Assembly: GCA_945890485.1 (NCBI GenBank)
Contig: CAMDCN010000026.1
Coordinates: 1 to 64,000 of the forward strand
Direction: 5' to 3'
Origin: Candidatus Sulfopaludibacter sp. SbA3
GTDB taxonomy: Bacteria > Acidobacteriota > Terriglobia > Bryobacterales > Bryobacteraceae
Length of the DNA: 64,000 nt
Both the position numbers and the translations under genes were made by a program. Within the stretch, counting starts at the first letter, position 1. Each line of letters begins with the position of its first letter. Below, one piece after another: positions 47,893-56,381 of this stretch. The notes under the pieces were generated by a model. That model saw only the letters and a list, made by a program, of their open reading frames with translations, ran no database searches and was not told the DNA's origin.

Positions 47893-49746
47893 CTACTTGA
47901 TGGTCATCTTGTCGAGAGCTTCTCCGCCCGCGGGTAGGGAGGAGCTTCCGGCCTTGAAGCCATTGGTTTCGAGGATGTAGGCCACGATGTTTGCGTAAGC
48001 GTCAGCCGGCAGCGAGGCGGGCGCCGCCGGGGGCATGGTCTTCTGCGATTTGTCGTAGAAGGCGCGGAGCGGGCGACCGCCCCAGTTGCTTTTGAAGTAC
48101 TCGCCGGCAAGCGGGGTGCCGAATGTGCCGTTGGTCATGGTGCTGCCGTGGCAGACGGCACAGTTGGAGTTGTACGCCGCTTTGCCTGCCTCCACCTGAG
48201 CCGCGGTGAACTGCGGCGAGATGCCCCCGGCCGCGGCGGCTGGAGTAGCTGCAGGTTGAGCGCTGGGCTCTGCTTTCGTTACGATGGGCTCTTCTGCCTT
48301 GCCGGTGCCTTCACCGGTGTAGGTAAAGGCCAGGATGGACCCCTTGTCGAGCATCGTCCGGGTGGTGCCGCCGGAGGCGGATTCAGCAAGTCCACCAGGG
48401 TCGGTGGCAATATAGAGGGTCTTGCCGTCCGGGCTCACCGCGGTATCGCGGAAGCGGTTCTCCGATTGGAAGTAGCGGAACAAATAGCCGGATTTGGCTT
48501 TTCCGTTCGACTTCAACGGCACAACGTAGAGCGAGCCTCGTTTCAGCGTGGTAACCAACAGGACGCGATCCCAGCCAGGGATGCCGCTGCCCTTCGAAGC
48601 GTAGTATTCGATGCTCGATACAGCCGTGGTGGGCCAGCAGATAAAGTCGATGCCTTGGCAGCGCGGGTCCTGGAAGTTGTAGCTGCTCGGCACGGTGAAG
48701 AGCGTGGCCAGGGGCCGCTCCATCTTCTTTTTGAACGCCGACTCCGGCTCGCGCGGAACGGAAGGGTGGATGGCGAGGTCGCTGAACCGGAGTTCGGAGC
48801 AGGGAGTCTTCGCTTCTGCCCAGCGGGCAAACTCGTAGGCTTTGTTGTCCTTCAAACCAACAACATGGGGCCATCCATAGTTGCGGCCAGGCTTGAGAAT
48901 GTTGACTTCGTCGTCGGTCTTGGGGCCTTGTTCAGAGGAGTAGAGGATGCCGTCCGGGCCGAAGTCGATCCCTTGCGGATTGCGGTGGCCGTAAGTGTAG
49001 ACATGGCTGACGATGCCGTTGATCTTCGGGTTATCGGCCGGAATCGTGCCGTCGATATTGAGGCGAAGGGACTTCCCTTGGTAGGAGACATAGTCCTTGG
49101 CGTCGAGCTCCTGCCTCGTGGGGATGCGTTGGGACTGCACCGGCAGGCAAACGTTTCCAAGCTGGTTGTTGCCTTGATCGCCGAGAGTCAAATATAGCTT
49201 TCCGTCGGGGCCAACCTTAATGCGGCCAGCGACGTGATCGTTGCCCGCGGGCAGACCAGCGATGACGGTCTGCGGGTTCGTGAGTTTCCCATCGGCGGCG
49301 GTGTAAGTGAGACGAACGATCTTGCCGTAGAGGTTGCGATAGGGGCTCTTGGTGTCAGTGACGGTAGGGTCAGCCGGAAGCGACTTGTCGACGTAGGTAT
49401 AAAACACGTAGACGTAATCGTTGCCGCTACCCTTGAGCAGTTCAGGGTGGAGTGCCATGCCGAGCAGGCCGTCCTGTCCACCGGGAGCCGAAACCTCGGG
49501 AAGAGTCGCCGCGAGTTTCTTTTGGCCTGTAGCCGGGTCGATCCGGGAGATGCGTTTCCCGGTCCGTTCGGTAACCCAGATGTGGCTATCCGGACCCCAG
49601 GTAATCTCCCAGGGTCCGGCCAAGCCGGTGATCACGGTACTCTTTTTGAACTGCTTGGGGCCGCGGATGACCGTTTCGGGGCCGTCCTGCGCCTGCAGCA
49701 GGCCCAGCAGGAGGGCGGGAACGAGAAAGGAAGCTCTTGTCGACAT
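47893..49746 (-). CDS. PQQ-dependent sugar dehydrogenase with C-terminal cytochrome c domain
   Basis: A 617-residue periplasmic quinoprotein. ATG 49746 gives a signal peptide (MSTRASFLVPALLLGLLQAQ); a longer in-frame upstream extension is rejected because it is basic and low complexity. The propeller has the GSDH/sorbosone dehydrogenase signatures GLAGPWEITWGPDSHIWVTE, GQDGLLGMALHPEL, YTYGHRNPQGIDFGPDG and LYSSEQGPKTDDEVNIL. Residues about 545-600 contain a heme motif CAVCHG and the downstream Met ligand region, so electrons pass from PQQ to heme c. It probably oxidises an aldose or similar alcohol. It is third in a run with DUF1080 and PHP genes. Confidence 0.87.
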   Translation of the reverse strand: MSTRASFLVPALLLGLLQAQDGPETVIRGPKQFKKSTVITGLAGPWEITWGPDSHIWVTERTGKRISRIDPATGQKKLAATLPEVSAPGGQDGLLGMALHPELLKGSGNDYVYVFYTYVDKSLPADPTVTDTKSPYRNLYGKIVRLTYTAADGKLTNPQTVIAGLPAGNDHVAGRIKVGPDGKLYLTLGDQGNNQLGNVCLPVQSQRIPTRQELDAKDYVSYQGKSLRLNIDGTIPADNPKINGIVSHVYTYGHRNPQGIDFGPDGILYSSEQGPKTDDEVNILKPGRNYGWPHVVGLKDNKAYEFARWAEAKTPCSELRFSDLAIHPSVPREPESAFKKKMERPLATLFTVPSSYNFQDPRCQGIDFICWPTTAVSSIEYYASKGSGIPGWDRVLLVTTLKRGSLYVVPLKSNGKAKSGYLFRYFQSENRFRDTAVSPDGKTLYIATDPGGLAESASGGTTRTMLDKGSILAFTYTGEGTGKAEEPIVTKAEPSAQPAATPAAAAGGISPQFTAAQVEAGKAAYNSNCAVCHGSTMTNGTFGTPLAGEYFKSNWGGRPLRAFYDKSQKTMPPAAPASLPADAYANIVAYILETNGFKAGSSSLPAGGEALDKMTIK

Positions 49747-49763
49747 GGCTCTATTGGTTCGGA

Positions 49764-50720
49764 TTACTTGGGAACGGAAACGGTGATATTTCGGTAGCGG
49801 ATCACGCCGTAGTGGTCGCCCTGAAGGAAGAACGGGCCGGGTTCGGCTTCGTTGCCATCGAGGGCGCCACCGGTGGGTCCGGGGATTTCGACATTGTCGT
49901 GGTAGACCTTGCCATCGCGGAGGACCGTAACGCGGCGACCGACGAAGGTGATGTCGAACGAGGTCCACTTCCCGAGGTTGAGTTCGGCGTTGGCCGGCGG
50001 CGGATAGTGGCTATAGACAGCGCCCATTTCGTGGTCTGGCAGTTTGCCGCCTTCGGTGCCCACTTGAATTTCATAGCGGCCGCGGAGGTAGATGCCGCTA
50101 TTGCCGTGGTCGGGGCAGTTGACCTCGATGTGCAGCTTGAAGTCCTGGAACTTCTCGGTGGTCTTGATGTTGGCCGCGCTGGGGCCGCGCTGGCCTCTGA
50201 CCTGCGGATTGTCGTTCACCAGTTCGCCGTTCCGGGCAATCCATTTGTTGTTGGTGACATTGCCGATGGGCTCCCAGCCGGTCAGGTCCTTGCCGTTGAA
50301 AAGGGCGCGCGGCTCGGACCAGGCCTTAGGCATCTTCCGGTCGAGCTTCGGAGCGCGGACACCGGAGAGTTTCGGGCCGTCTTCGGCGCCACGCTTCTCA
50401 ACGCCGGTAAGTTGGTTCTTGGCGGGGGAGGTCAGCTCCCAGTTGATGGCCGGACCGCGACCCGCGGCCGCTAAGGCCACAGTCAGCTTTTTGCCTTCGA
50501 CGGTAGCGCCCAGGATGGGCCTCCAACCGCCGCCTCGGGGCTGGACGCGGCCTTCGAGTTTGCCGTTCTTCTCGACGAGCTCCATCCATTGCGGCCAAGG
50601 GTTGCCGGTAGCGGGGGTGACGTTGAAATTCCAACGGCCAAGGAAAGGCTTTGCATTCTGAGCGACCGCGGCGAAGGGCAGGCTTGCCGCTATCGCGGCC
50701 AGAACGAACAATTTCTGCAT
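49764..50720 (-). CDS. Exported DUF1080 (3-keto-disaccharide hydrolase-like) protein
   Basis: A 318-residue protein with a signal peptide (MQKLFVLAAIAASLPFAAVA). A first domain of about 130 residues is beta-rich (WNFNVTPATGNPWPQWMELV). The C-terminal 190 residues form the DUF1080 concanavalin-like domain: ALFNGKDLTGWEPIGN, NNKWIARNGELVN, KLHIEVNCPDHGNSGIYLRG, YSHYPPPANAELNLGKWTSF. DUF1080 enzymes cleave 3-keto-glucosides. It starts 21 bp after the PHP gene and ends 17 bp before the sugar dehydrogenase, fitting an oxidise-then-cleave sugar pathway, which is inferred. Confidence 0.87.
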   Translation of the reverse strand: MQKLFVLAAIAASLPFAAVAQNAKPFLGRWNFNVTPATGNPWPQWMELVEKNGKLEGRVQPRGGGWRPILGATVEGKKLTVALAAAGRGPAINWELTSPAKNQLTGVEKRGAEDGPKLSGVRAPKLDRKMPKAWSEPRALFNGKDLTGWEPIGNVTNNKWIARNGELVNDNPQVRGQRGPSAANIKTTEKFQDFKLHIEVNCPDHGNSGIYLRGRYEIQVGTEGGKLPDHEMGAVYSHYPPPANAELNLGKWTSFDITFVGRRVTVLRDGKVYHDNVEIPGPTGGALDGNEAEPGPFFLQGDHYGVIRYRNITVSVPK

Positions 50721-50741
50721 GATTCCACTGTATCCCGGACA

Positions 50742-51743
50742 CTAGCGGCGGAAGACGGGCTGGGTCCACGCCGAAAGGCCGAAGGACGAATCGATGCGGG
50801 CGCGGACGTACTTTTCCGCGCCGGTGAACTTGTAGACGGGGATGGTCTCAAAGGTGGTCGCAAGCACCTTGCCTCCGTCACCGATAAAGGTGGTCGTGAA
50901 CTTCTCCTGGGCCCGGGCGTTGATCTCGATGCGATACTCCGTGGCGGTGGTTTGGACGTCGAGGAGGCTGACGCCGGAGCTGGAGTAGAAGTCGCCGCGT
51001 TCGAGGGCTTCCGTGATGGCGGCGGCGGAGAGTTCCGTGGCGCGTACGACCACCCAGCCGCGGCCGGGATTCGAGAAATCCTGGCCCGTGCGCTTGAAGA
51101 CGTGGGCGTCGTCGACGCTGATGCCATAGAGGCGCTGGCCGCCGGTGAGCAGTTCGTCCCACATCTGATCGAGCGAGGCCGATCCGCCGCCACCGTTGTT
51201 GTTGACGGTGGGATGGCCGTTGTAGACCTCGAAGTGAGTGAGGCCTTTGATGCCGAGCATGTCTTTCGCGGTGATCGCCCAGTGGAAGTTCGGGTGGTTG
51301 ATTGAAGGTAAGGCTTTCGCGCCGCGAATGAGTTCGACGTTGCGCTGAATCGTATTGGCGACGGAGGCGCCGTGCTGGGCCTGGAGTTCCTTCGTGAGGT
51401 TCAAGGCATTGATGTGAATCGGCTTCTTGAGGTACTGGTCCGTCAGCTCTTCTGCGGGAAGGAGAAGGAACTTCTCCTTGGCGCCGAGGGTAGCGTTGAG
51501 AGCTGCGATTTCGGTGAGGTGGTTGTGGTCCGTGAGGGCGAGGAACTGGTAGCCGTGTTCCCGATACCAGGTAGCGACTTCGAGGGGCGTGGAGTCGCCG
51601 TCGCTATTGAGGGTGTGGGTGTGCAGATTGCCTTTGTACCAGCGCGGTTTCCCGGCTTCCCAGGGAGGGCGGACTTGAGTGAGGGCGATAGCTGCCGCGA
51701 GCACGGAGAAGAAGGCGAGGCGAAGAACCCAGACGAGACGCAT
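50742..51743 (-). CDS. Exported PHP-domain metal-dependent phosphoesterase
   Basis: A 333-residue protein with a signal peptide (MRLVWVLRLAFFSVLAAAIA). The PHP metal site is complete in the first 150 residues: GNLHTHTLNSDGDSTP, LALTDHNHL and SINHPNFHWA. A C-terminal beta-rich part (FTGAEKYVRARIDSSFGLSA) is typical of secreted PHP-family proteins. They hydrolyse phosphate or phosphoesters in the periplasm. First gene of the run with DUF1080 and the PQQ sugar dehydrogenase. Confidence 0.87.
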   Translation of the reverse strand: MRLVWVLRLAFFSVLAAAIALTQVRPPWEAGKPRWYKGNLHTHTLNSDGDSTPLEVATWYREHGYQFLALTDHNHLTEIAALNATLGAKEKFLLLPAEELTDQYLKKPIHINALNLTKELQAQHGASVANTIQRNVELIRGAKALPSINHPNFHWAITAKDMLGIKGLTHFEVYNGHPTVNNNGGGGSASLDQMWDELLTGGQRLYGISVDDAHVFKRTGQDFSNPGRGWVVVRATELSAAAITEALERGDFYSSSGVSLLDVQTTATEYRIEINARAQEKFTTTFIGDGGKVLATTFETIPVYKFTGAEKYVRARIDSSFGLSAWTQPVFRR

Positions 51744-51791
51744 AAGGGGTTAGTTTATCGTTTGGAGAAACCTGCGGTACGATCGGTTGCA

Positions 51792-52519
51792 ATGAACGGG
51801 GAAAGCGGCTGGCGGGAGTCGGCCGGGGCGTGGATCGACGAGCAGGGGAAGGATGGCGACTTCGGGCGGAAATACATCCTCGACCCGATAATGCTGCCGC
51901 GCGCCCCCTGGCGCGGGGTCCGCGGACGGCGTTGGATGTGGGCTGCGGAGAGGGCCGTTTTTGCCGCTTGCTGCGGAAGAACGGCGTCGCGGCGACGGGG
52001 ATCGACCCGACGCCGGAACTGTTGGAATACGCGCGGAAGAAGGACCAGACCGGAGTGTATCTGGAAGGTTCCGCGGAGCAGTTGCCGTTTGGGGATGGGT
52101 CTTTCGATTTGGTGGTTAGTTATTTGACATTGATCGACATCCCGGACTACCGGACGGCGATCCAGGAAATGGCGCGGGTATTGCGGCCAGGCGGGACGCT
52201 GTTGCTTGCGAACCTGACCTCATTCAACACAGCGTGCGAGGAGGGAGGTTGGGTACGAGGGGAGAACGGCGAGTTGTTGCACTATCCGATCGACCACTAC
52301 CTAGAGGAGCGATGGGCTTGGATGGCGTACCGAGGGATCCGGGTGCGGAACTATCATCGGCCGCTGCGGGCTTACATGGGGGCGTTACTCGCGACCGGGC
52401 TGCGCCTGGTGCATTTCGACGAACCGGAGCCGACGAGCGCGGCCGCGGCCGTGAAGTCAGCCAAGTATCGGCGAGTGCCGTACTTTCTCGTGATGGAGTG
52501 GGAGAAGGCCGCGGACTGA
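51792..52519 (+). pseudogene. SAM-dependent methyltransferase with a frameshift
   Basis: A class I methyltransferase split across two frames. From ATG 51792 the translation MNGESGWRESAGAWIDEQGK continues GDFGRKYILDPIMLPRAP, typical of the family's N-terminus. The SAM-binding motif ALDVGCGEGRFCRLL, and everything after it to TAG-type stop at 52519, are in the frame one base back. A change of one base (or its equivalent) in the G/C runs around 51900-51930 would join them. The rest is normal: LPFGDGSFDLVVSYLTLIDI and LRPGGTLLLANL. Either a sequencing error or a recent mutation. An ATG at 51830 in the second frame exists but yields a meaningless leader. Confidence 0.75.
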
Positions 52520-52535
52520 GTGGCATACTGGGCCT

Positions 52536-53297
52536 ATGCGCCTTGTTCTGCTTTTCGGATTGCTCGCCGGATCGGTGTTTGGGTGGGGGAAGACCGGCCA
52601 CCGGGTGACCGGACAGATAGCGGAGAACCATCTGTCGTCGAAGGCGCGGAAGGCGATTCAGGAGTTGCTGGGCGGCGAATCTCTGGCCGAGGCGGCGAAC
52701 TGGGCCGATGAAATCCGATCCGATCCAGCCTGGAAGAAGTCCGACCCGCTGCACTACGTGAACATCGTCGATGGCGTCTCCTACGACGACGCGAAAAAGA
52801 ACCCAGCGGGCGATGTGATTTCAGCATTGCGCCAGATGGAGGCGACGCTGCGGAACAAGAACGCGCCGAAGCAGCAGCGCATCGAGGCGTTGCGGTTCTT
52901 CGTGCACTTTGCGGGCGATCTGCACCAGCCGCTGCACGCGGGCAAGGCAGACGACTTGGGCGGGAACCGGGTCTCCGTACGCTGGTTCCGGAGTGCGGAA
53001 TCGACAAACCTTCATTCGGTTTGGGACAGCGCGCTGATTGATCAGGAGCAGCTTTCTTTCACGGAATGGGCTCGCTTTCTGGACCGGGCATCAGAGGCCG
53101 ACGTCAAGACGTGGCAGGCGGCTTCCTACACGGACTGGATGGAAGAGTCGCGGCGGGCGCTTCCCCAGGTTTATGATTTTCCGCGGGACCTGCCACTGAG
53201 CTTTCCCTACGTGTACAAGAGCATGCCGCTGGTGAAGCAGCGGTTGCTGCAAGCAGGCATTCGCATCGCCGGGGTACTGAACCGCATCTATCAGTAG
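52536..53297 (+). CDS. S1/P1 family nuclease
   Basis: A 253-residue secreted zinc nuclease. The signal peptide is followed by the mature start WGKTGHRVTGQIAENHL, where the N-terminal Trp and the His are zinc ligands in this family. Other ligands and motifs are ANWADEIRSDPAWK, LHYVNI, FFVHFAGDLHQPLHAGKADD, GGNRVSVRW and LHSVWDSALI. Such enzymes degrade single-stranded DNA and RNA and remove 3' phosphates; in bacteria they serve phosphate or nucleotide scavenging. It follows the broken methyltransferase by 16 bp and is followed after 4 bp by the S41-like gene. Confidence 0.92.
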   Translation: MRLVLLFGLLAGSVFGWGKTGHRVTGQIAENHLSSKARKAIQELLGGESLAEAANWADEIRSDPAWKKSDPLHYVNIVDGVSYDDAKKNPAGDVISALRQMEATLRNKNAPKQQRIEALRFFVHFAGDLHQPLHAGKADDLGGNRVSVRWFRSAESTNLHSVWDSALIDQEQLSFTEWARFLDRASEADVKTWQAASYTDWMEESRRALPQVYDFPRDLPLSFPYVYKSMPLVKQRLLQAGIRIAGVLNRIYQ

Positions 53298-53301
53298 AGT
53301 T

Positions 53302-54201
53302 TTGCGCTTTCGGCTTCCCATCCTCGGCTTGCTGTTGGTCTGGTTCCTGGTGGACCGCGAGTTTCTGCTGCTTGCGCCGGGCGTTAGGCGGGTGCAGCAG
53401 GCGGCGGCATCGGACTTGGAGGCGCGGTATGTGGATGCTGCACGGGCCCCGCACTTGGGAGCTTACTTGCGGCAGCGGAGTCCTGAGTGGGTGACCGTGG
53501 GCCCTTGGCTGGCGGCCCGGCTGGGCGAGGAGTTGCGGACGCAGAGCGGGGACTTGCCGTTTGGGGCGGGATACACCTGGGCGGCGGCGGACTTGTCCCC
53601 CGTGGACAACGCGACGGCGCCTCCTCCGACTGCGGAGGAGGTTGCAGAGGATCGCGCGGACGAGTTCGGAATCGGGCCCCTTACGTTGAAGGACGAAACG
53701 GCAACGGTGGCCATCCGGCGTTTTGGTTTGCTGGAGTCAGCGGAAGGGCCAGTGGCGGACGTCTTCCGGCGGGCGGCGGAAGCGCGGGCTTTGGTATTGG
53801 ATCTGCGCGACTGCGATGGAGGCGTGGCGGGCACGGCGCTGCTGTGGGCGAGCTACTTGTTTCCGGAGCAGGTGCACTGGGCGACGTTGCAGTACCGAGT
53901 GTTCAGAGAGGAGTATTGGACGCTGCCGCGGGTGGCGGGACCGCGGTTTGCCGGACCGGTTACGGTGTTGGTGGGGCCGCGGACGATGGCGGTTTGCGAG
54001 GGGTTCGCATACCATTTGCAGGCGCGGCGGCGGGTGGCGGTGTTGGGAGAACGGACGGCGGGGGCGGGCCACTACGCAACGCGGCGGCAGGTGACCGAGC
54101 ACTTTTCGATTGAGTTGCCGGAGGCGAGGGCGACGGATCCGGAAACGGGCAAGAGTTGGCACGGCGTTGGAGTGGCGCCGGACGGGCCGGGGCTACCCTA
54201 G
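53302..54201 (+). CDS. S41 (tail-specific protease)-like protein lacking the catalytic serine
   Basis: A 299-residue protein beginning at TTG 53302, four bases after the nuclease stop. It has one N-terminal membrane segment (LPILGLLLVWFLVDRE). Family S41 features include ALVLDLRDCDGGVAGTALLW (the DLRxNxGG motif), VTVLVGPRTMAVCEGFAYHLQ and RRVAVLGERTAGAGH. In active members the segment reads (T/S)xSAAExFA with Ser as nucleophile; here the matching position is Ala230, followed by Cys232. It therefore looks like a pseudo-peptidase unless the Cys substitutes. Its stop overlaps the xerC stop by 9 bp. Confidence 0.75.
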   Translation: MRFRLPILGLLLVWFLVDREFLLLAPGVRRVQQAAASDLEARYVDAARAPHLGAYLRQRSPEWVTVGPWLAARLGEELRTQSGDLPFGAGYTWAAADLSPVDNATAPPPTAEEVAEDRADEFGIGPLTLKDETATVAIRRFGLLESAEGPVADVFRRAAEARALVLDLRDCDGGVAGTALLWASYLFPEQVHWATLQYRVFREEYWTLPRVAGPRFAGPVTVLVGPRTMAVCEGFAYHLQARRRVAVLGERTAGAGHYATRRQVTEHFSIELPEARATDPETGKSWHGVGVAPDGPGLP

Positions 54202-55056
54202 CTTGGCTTTGGGATGGGACTTGTCGTAGACGGTCATGAGGTCTTTGAGTGAGACCTGGGTGTAGCGCTGCGTGGTGGACAGTTGGGCGTGGCCGAGGAG
54301 CTCTTGGATGGCTCGGAGATCGGCTCCGTCGCTCAAGAGATGAGTTGCGTAGGCGTGACGAAGGGTGTGGGGGTGAAGACTCGAATCGCCGTTGGCGAGC
54401 AGACCGTACTTCTTCACGAGAAGCTGTACGCTTCTTGCCGTGAGGCGCGTGCCTCGACGGTTGACGAAGAGGGCGTTGTCGTTGGCTTGACGGACCGCGA
54501 GGTAGCGGTCGAGGGCCTCGGCCGCCTTCGTCGCATAAGGCACCTGCCGTTCCTTGCGCCCCTTGCCGCGAACACGGAGCCAACGCTCGTCGCGGTCGAT
54601 GTCTTCGAGATTGAGGCCGACACACTCGCTCACGCGGAGGCCGCAGCCGTATAGGAATTCGAGGATCGCGTGGTCGCGCTCGGGCTGCTCCTGCTCGATC
54701 ACAGCAACCACCTGCTCTTCGGTCGGCACGGCCGGAAGCGTCTTTGGCAGCTTGGGGGTGAAGAGTAGCTTGGCCGGGTTGTTCTTGCGCCACTGCATCT
54801 TCAGGGCGAATTGGAGCAGGCTGCGGACCGCGGCGATCTTCTTGCGCATCGTGGCCGGCTGCTGTTTGCGGCCATAGAGGTCAGCGAGCCAGCCGCGGAG
54901 TTGAGGAAGATCGAGGCCCTCAATCGTGGCCCCAGCGCCGAGGTGGCCAGAGAGATCGGCGAGGGCGATCTGGTAGGTCTCGATGGTCTTCGGCGAAGCG
55001 TTAGCGCGGGCGAGAGAAACGAGATATTGCGCGGCCGCTTCGTCGAGGCTGATCAT
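54193..55056 (-). CDS. xerC: Tyrosine recombinase, XerC-like
   Basis: A 287-residue site-specific recombinase, normally resolving chromosome dimers at dif. An N-terminal SAM-like DNA-binding domain (EAAAQYLVSLARANASPKTI) is followed by the catalytic domain: Arg in YGCGLRVSECVGL, Lys in VRGKGRKERQVPY, the HxxR pair in HPHTLRHAYATHLL, His in LLGHAQLSTTQRY and the nucleophile Tyr in TQRYTQVSL. Adjacent trmFO upstream repeats the trmFO-xerC gene order known from Firmicutes, supporting a chromosomal XerC rather than an integrase. It overlaps trmFO by 4 bp. Confidence 0.88.
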   Translation of the reverse strand: MISLDEAAAQYLVSLARANASPKTIETYQIALADLSGHLGAGATIEGLDLPQLRGWLADLYGRKQQPATMRKKIAAVRSLLQFALKMQWRKNNPAKLLFTPKLPKTLPAVPTEEQVVAVIEQEQPERDHAILEFLYGCGLRVSECVGLNLEDIDRDERWLRVRGKGRKERQVPYATKAAEALDRYLAVRQANDNALFVNRRGTRLTARSVQLLVKKYGLLANGDSSLHPHTLRHAYATHLLSDGADLRAIQELLGHAQLSTTQRYTQVSLKDLMTVYDKSHPKAKLG

Positions 55057-56381
55057 GCCGGCACCGGGGCAAGATACTCATCGAGCGCGGCGGAGGCGCG
55101 GCGGCAGACTTCGGCGTGGCGCGCCTTCTTGTCTTTTCGGAGCGCCTTGCGCGTCTCTTCGTCGAGGGCAGGCAGTAGATCGAAGGTGATGTTGGCCGGC
55201 TGATAATGCTTGGGGTCGGCGCCGGTGATGTAGTGAAGCAGGGAGCCGAGCGCCGTTTCGCGCGGGAGCGGACGCGGGGCAGGATTGACGGCGAACTGGC
55301 CGGCGAGGAGGCCGGTAGCGATCGACTCGACGTAGCCTTCGACGCCGGAGATCTGGCCGGCAAAGTAGATGCGCGGTTCGGCCCGAAGCTGGAGGAACTG
55401 GTTCAGCAGCGCGGGGGCGTTGATGTAGGTGTTGCGGTGAATCTGGCCGTAGCGGAGGAAGACCGCGTTCTGGAGCCCAGGGATCATCCGGAAGATCCGG
55501 GCCTGTTCGCCGAACTTGAGGGAGGTCTGGAAGCCGACGAGGTTGTAGCTATCGGCGCGGAGATTCTCCTGCCGAAGCTGCACGGCGGCATACGGCCAGC
55601 GGCCTGTGCGGGGGTCATCGAGCCCCGTGGGTTTCATGGGGCCGAAGCGAAGGGTGTGGGGGCCGCGGCGAACGATCTGATCAATCGGCAGGCAGCTCTC
55701 AAAGTAGGGCGTGTTGTCTTCGGGGATATGGGGTTCGTAGCTTTGGGCTTCGAGGAGCGCCGCGATGAAAGCTTCGTACTCGGCCTTGTTGAGAGGGCAG
55801 TTCACGTAGTCGGCGGAGCCGTCCATGGACTTGCCGTATCGGGAAGCGCGGAAGGCGATGGAGTAGTCGATGGACTCGGCGTCGACGATGGGGGAGATGG
55901 CGTCGTAGAAGTAGAGACGATCAGCGCCGGTGAGGCGGGCGATATCCTGGGCGAGGGGATCGGAGGTGAGGGGGCCGGAGGCGATGATGACCGTGCCGGA
56001 GTCCGGAACATGGGTGATCTCTTCGCGGCGGATGGTGATGCGCGGGTGGCTGGTAAGGCGGTCGACGATGAACTTCGAGAAGACTTCCCGGTCGACGGTG
56101 AGGGCTTGGCCGCCGGGGACGCGGGCAGCATCGGCCGCGGCGAGCAGCATGCTGCCGAGGCGGCGGAGCTCCTGCTTCAGTTGGCGCGGCGCGGAATTTT
56201 CAGCCTCGGACTTGAGGGAGTTTGAGCAGACCAGCTCAGCAGGCTGGTCCGTTTGGTGCGCCGTGGTGGACTTGTGCGGACGCATCTCATAGAGCACGAC
56301 GTCGCGGCCGGACTCGGCGACCTGCCACGCGGCTTCTGAACCGGCAAGGCCGGCGCCAATCACAATTACGGGACTACTCAC
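55053..56381 (-). CDS. trmFO: Methylenetetrahydrofolate--tRNA-(uracil-5-)-methyltransferase
   Basis: A 442-residue folate- and FAD-dependent enzyme that makes 5-methyluridine at tRNA position 54. The start is GTG 56381, giving SSPVIVIGAGLAGSEAAWQV with the FAD-binding GxGxxG; an in-frame upstream stretch is basic and rejected. Other signatures are LVCSNSLKSEAENSA with the conserved Cys, QALTVDREVFSKFI, and the late AGQISGVEGYVESIATGLLA. Length is typical. It overlaps the NtrC-type gene and xerC by 4 bp each. Confidence 0.95.
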   Translation of the reverse strand: MSSPVIVIGAGLAGSEAAWQVAESGRDVVLYEMRPHKSTTAHQTDQPAELVCSNSLKSEAENSAPRQLKQELRRLGSMLLAAADAARVPGGQALTVDREVFSKFIVDRLTSHPRITIRREEITHVPDSGTVIIASGPLTSDPLAQDIARLTGADRLYFYDAISPIVDAESIDYSIAFRASRYGKSMDGSADYVNCPLNKAEYEAFIAALLEAQSYEPHIPEDNTPYFESCLPIDQIVRRGPHTLRFGPMKPTGLDDPRTGRWPYAAVQLRQENLRADSYNLVGFQTSLKFGEQARIFRMIPGLQNAVFLRYGQIHRNTYINAPALLNQFLQLRAEPRIYFAGQISGVEGYVESIATGLLAGQFAVNPAPRPLPRETALGSLLHYITGADPKHYQPANITFDLLPALDEETRKALRKDKKARHAEVCRRASAALDEYLAPVPA

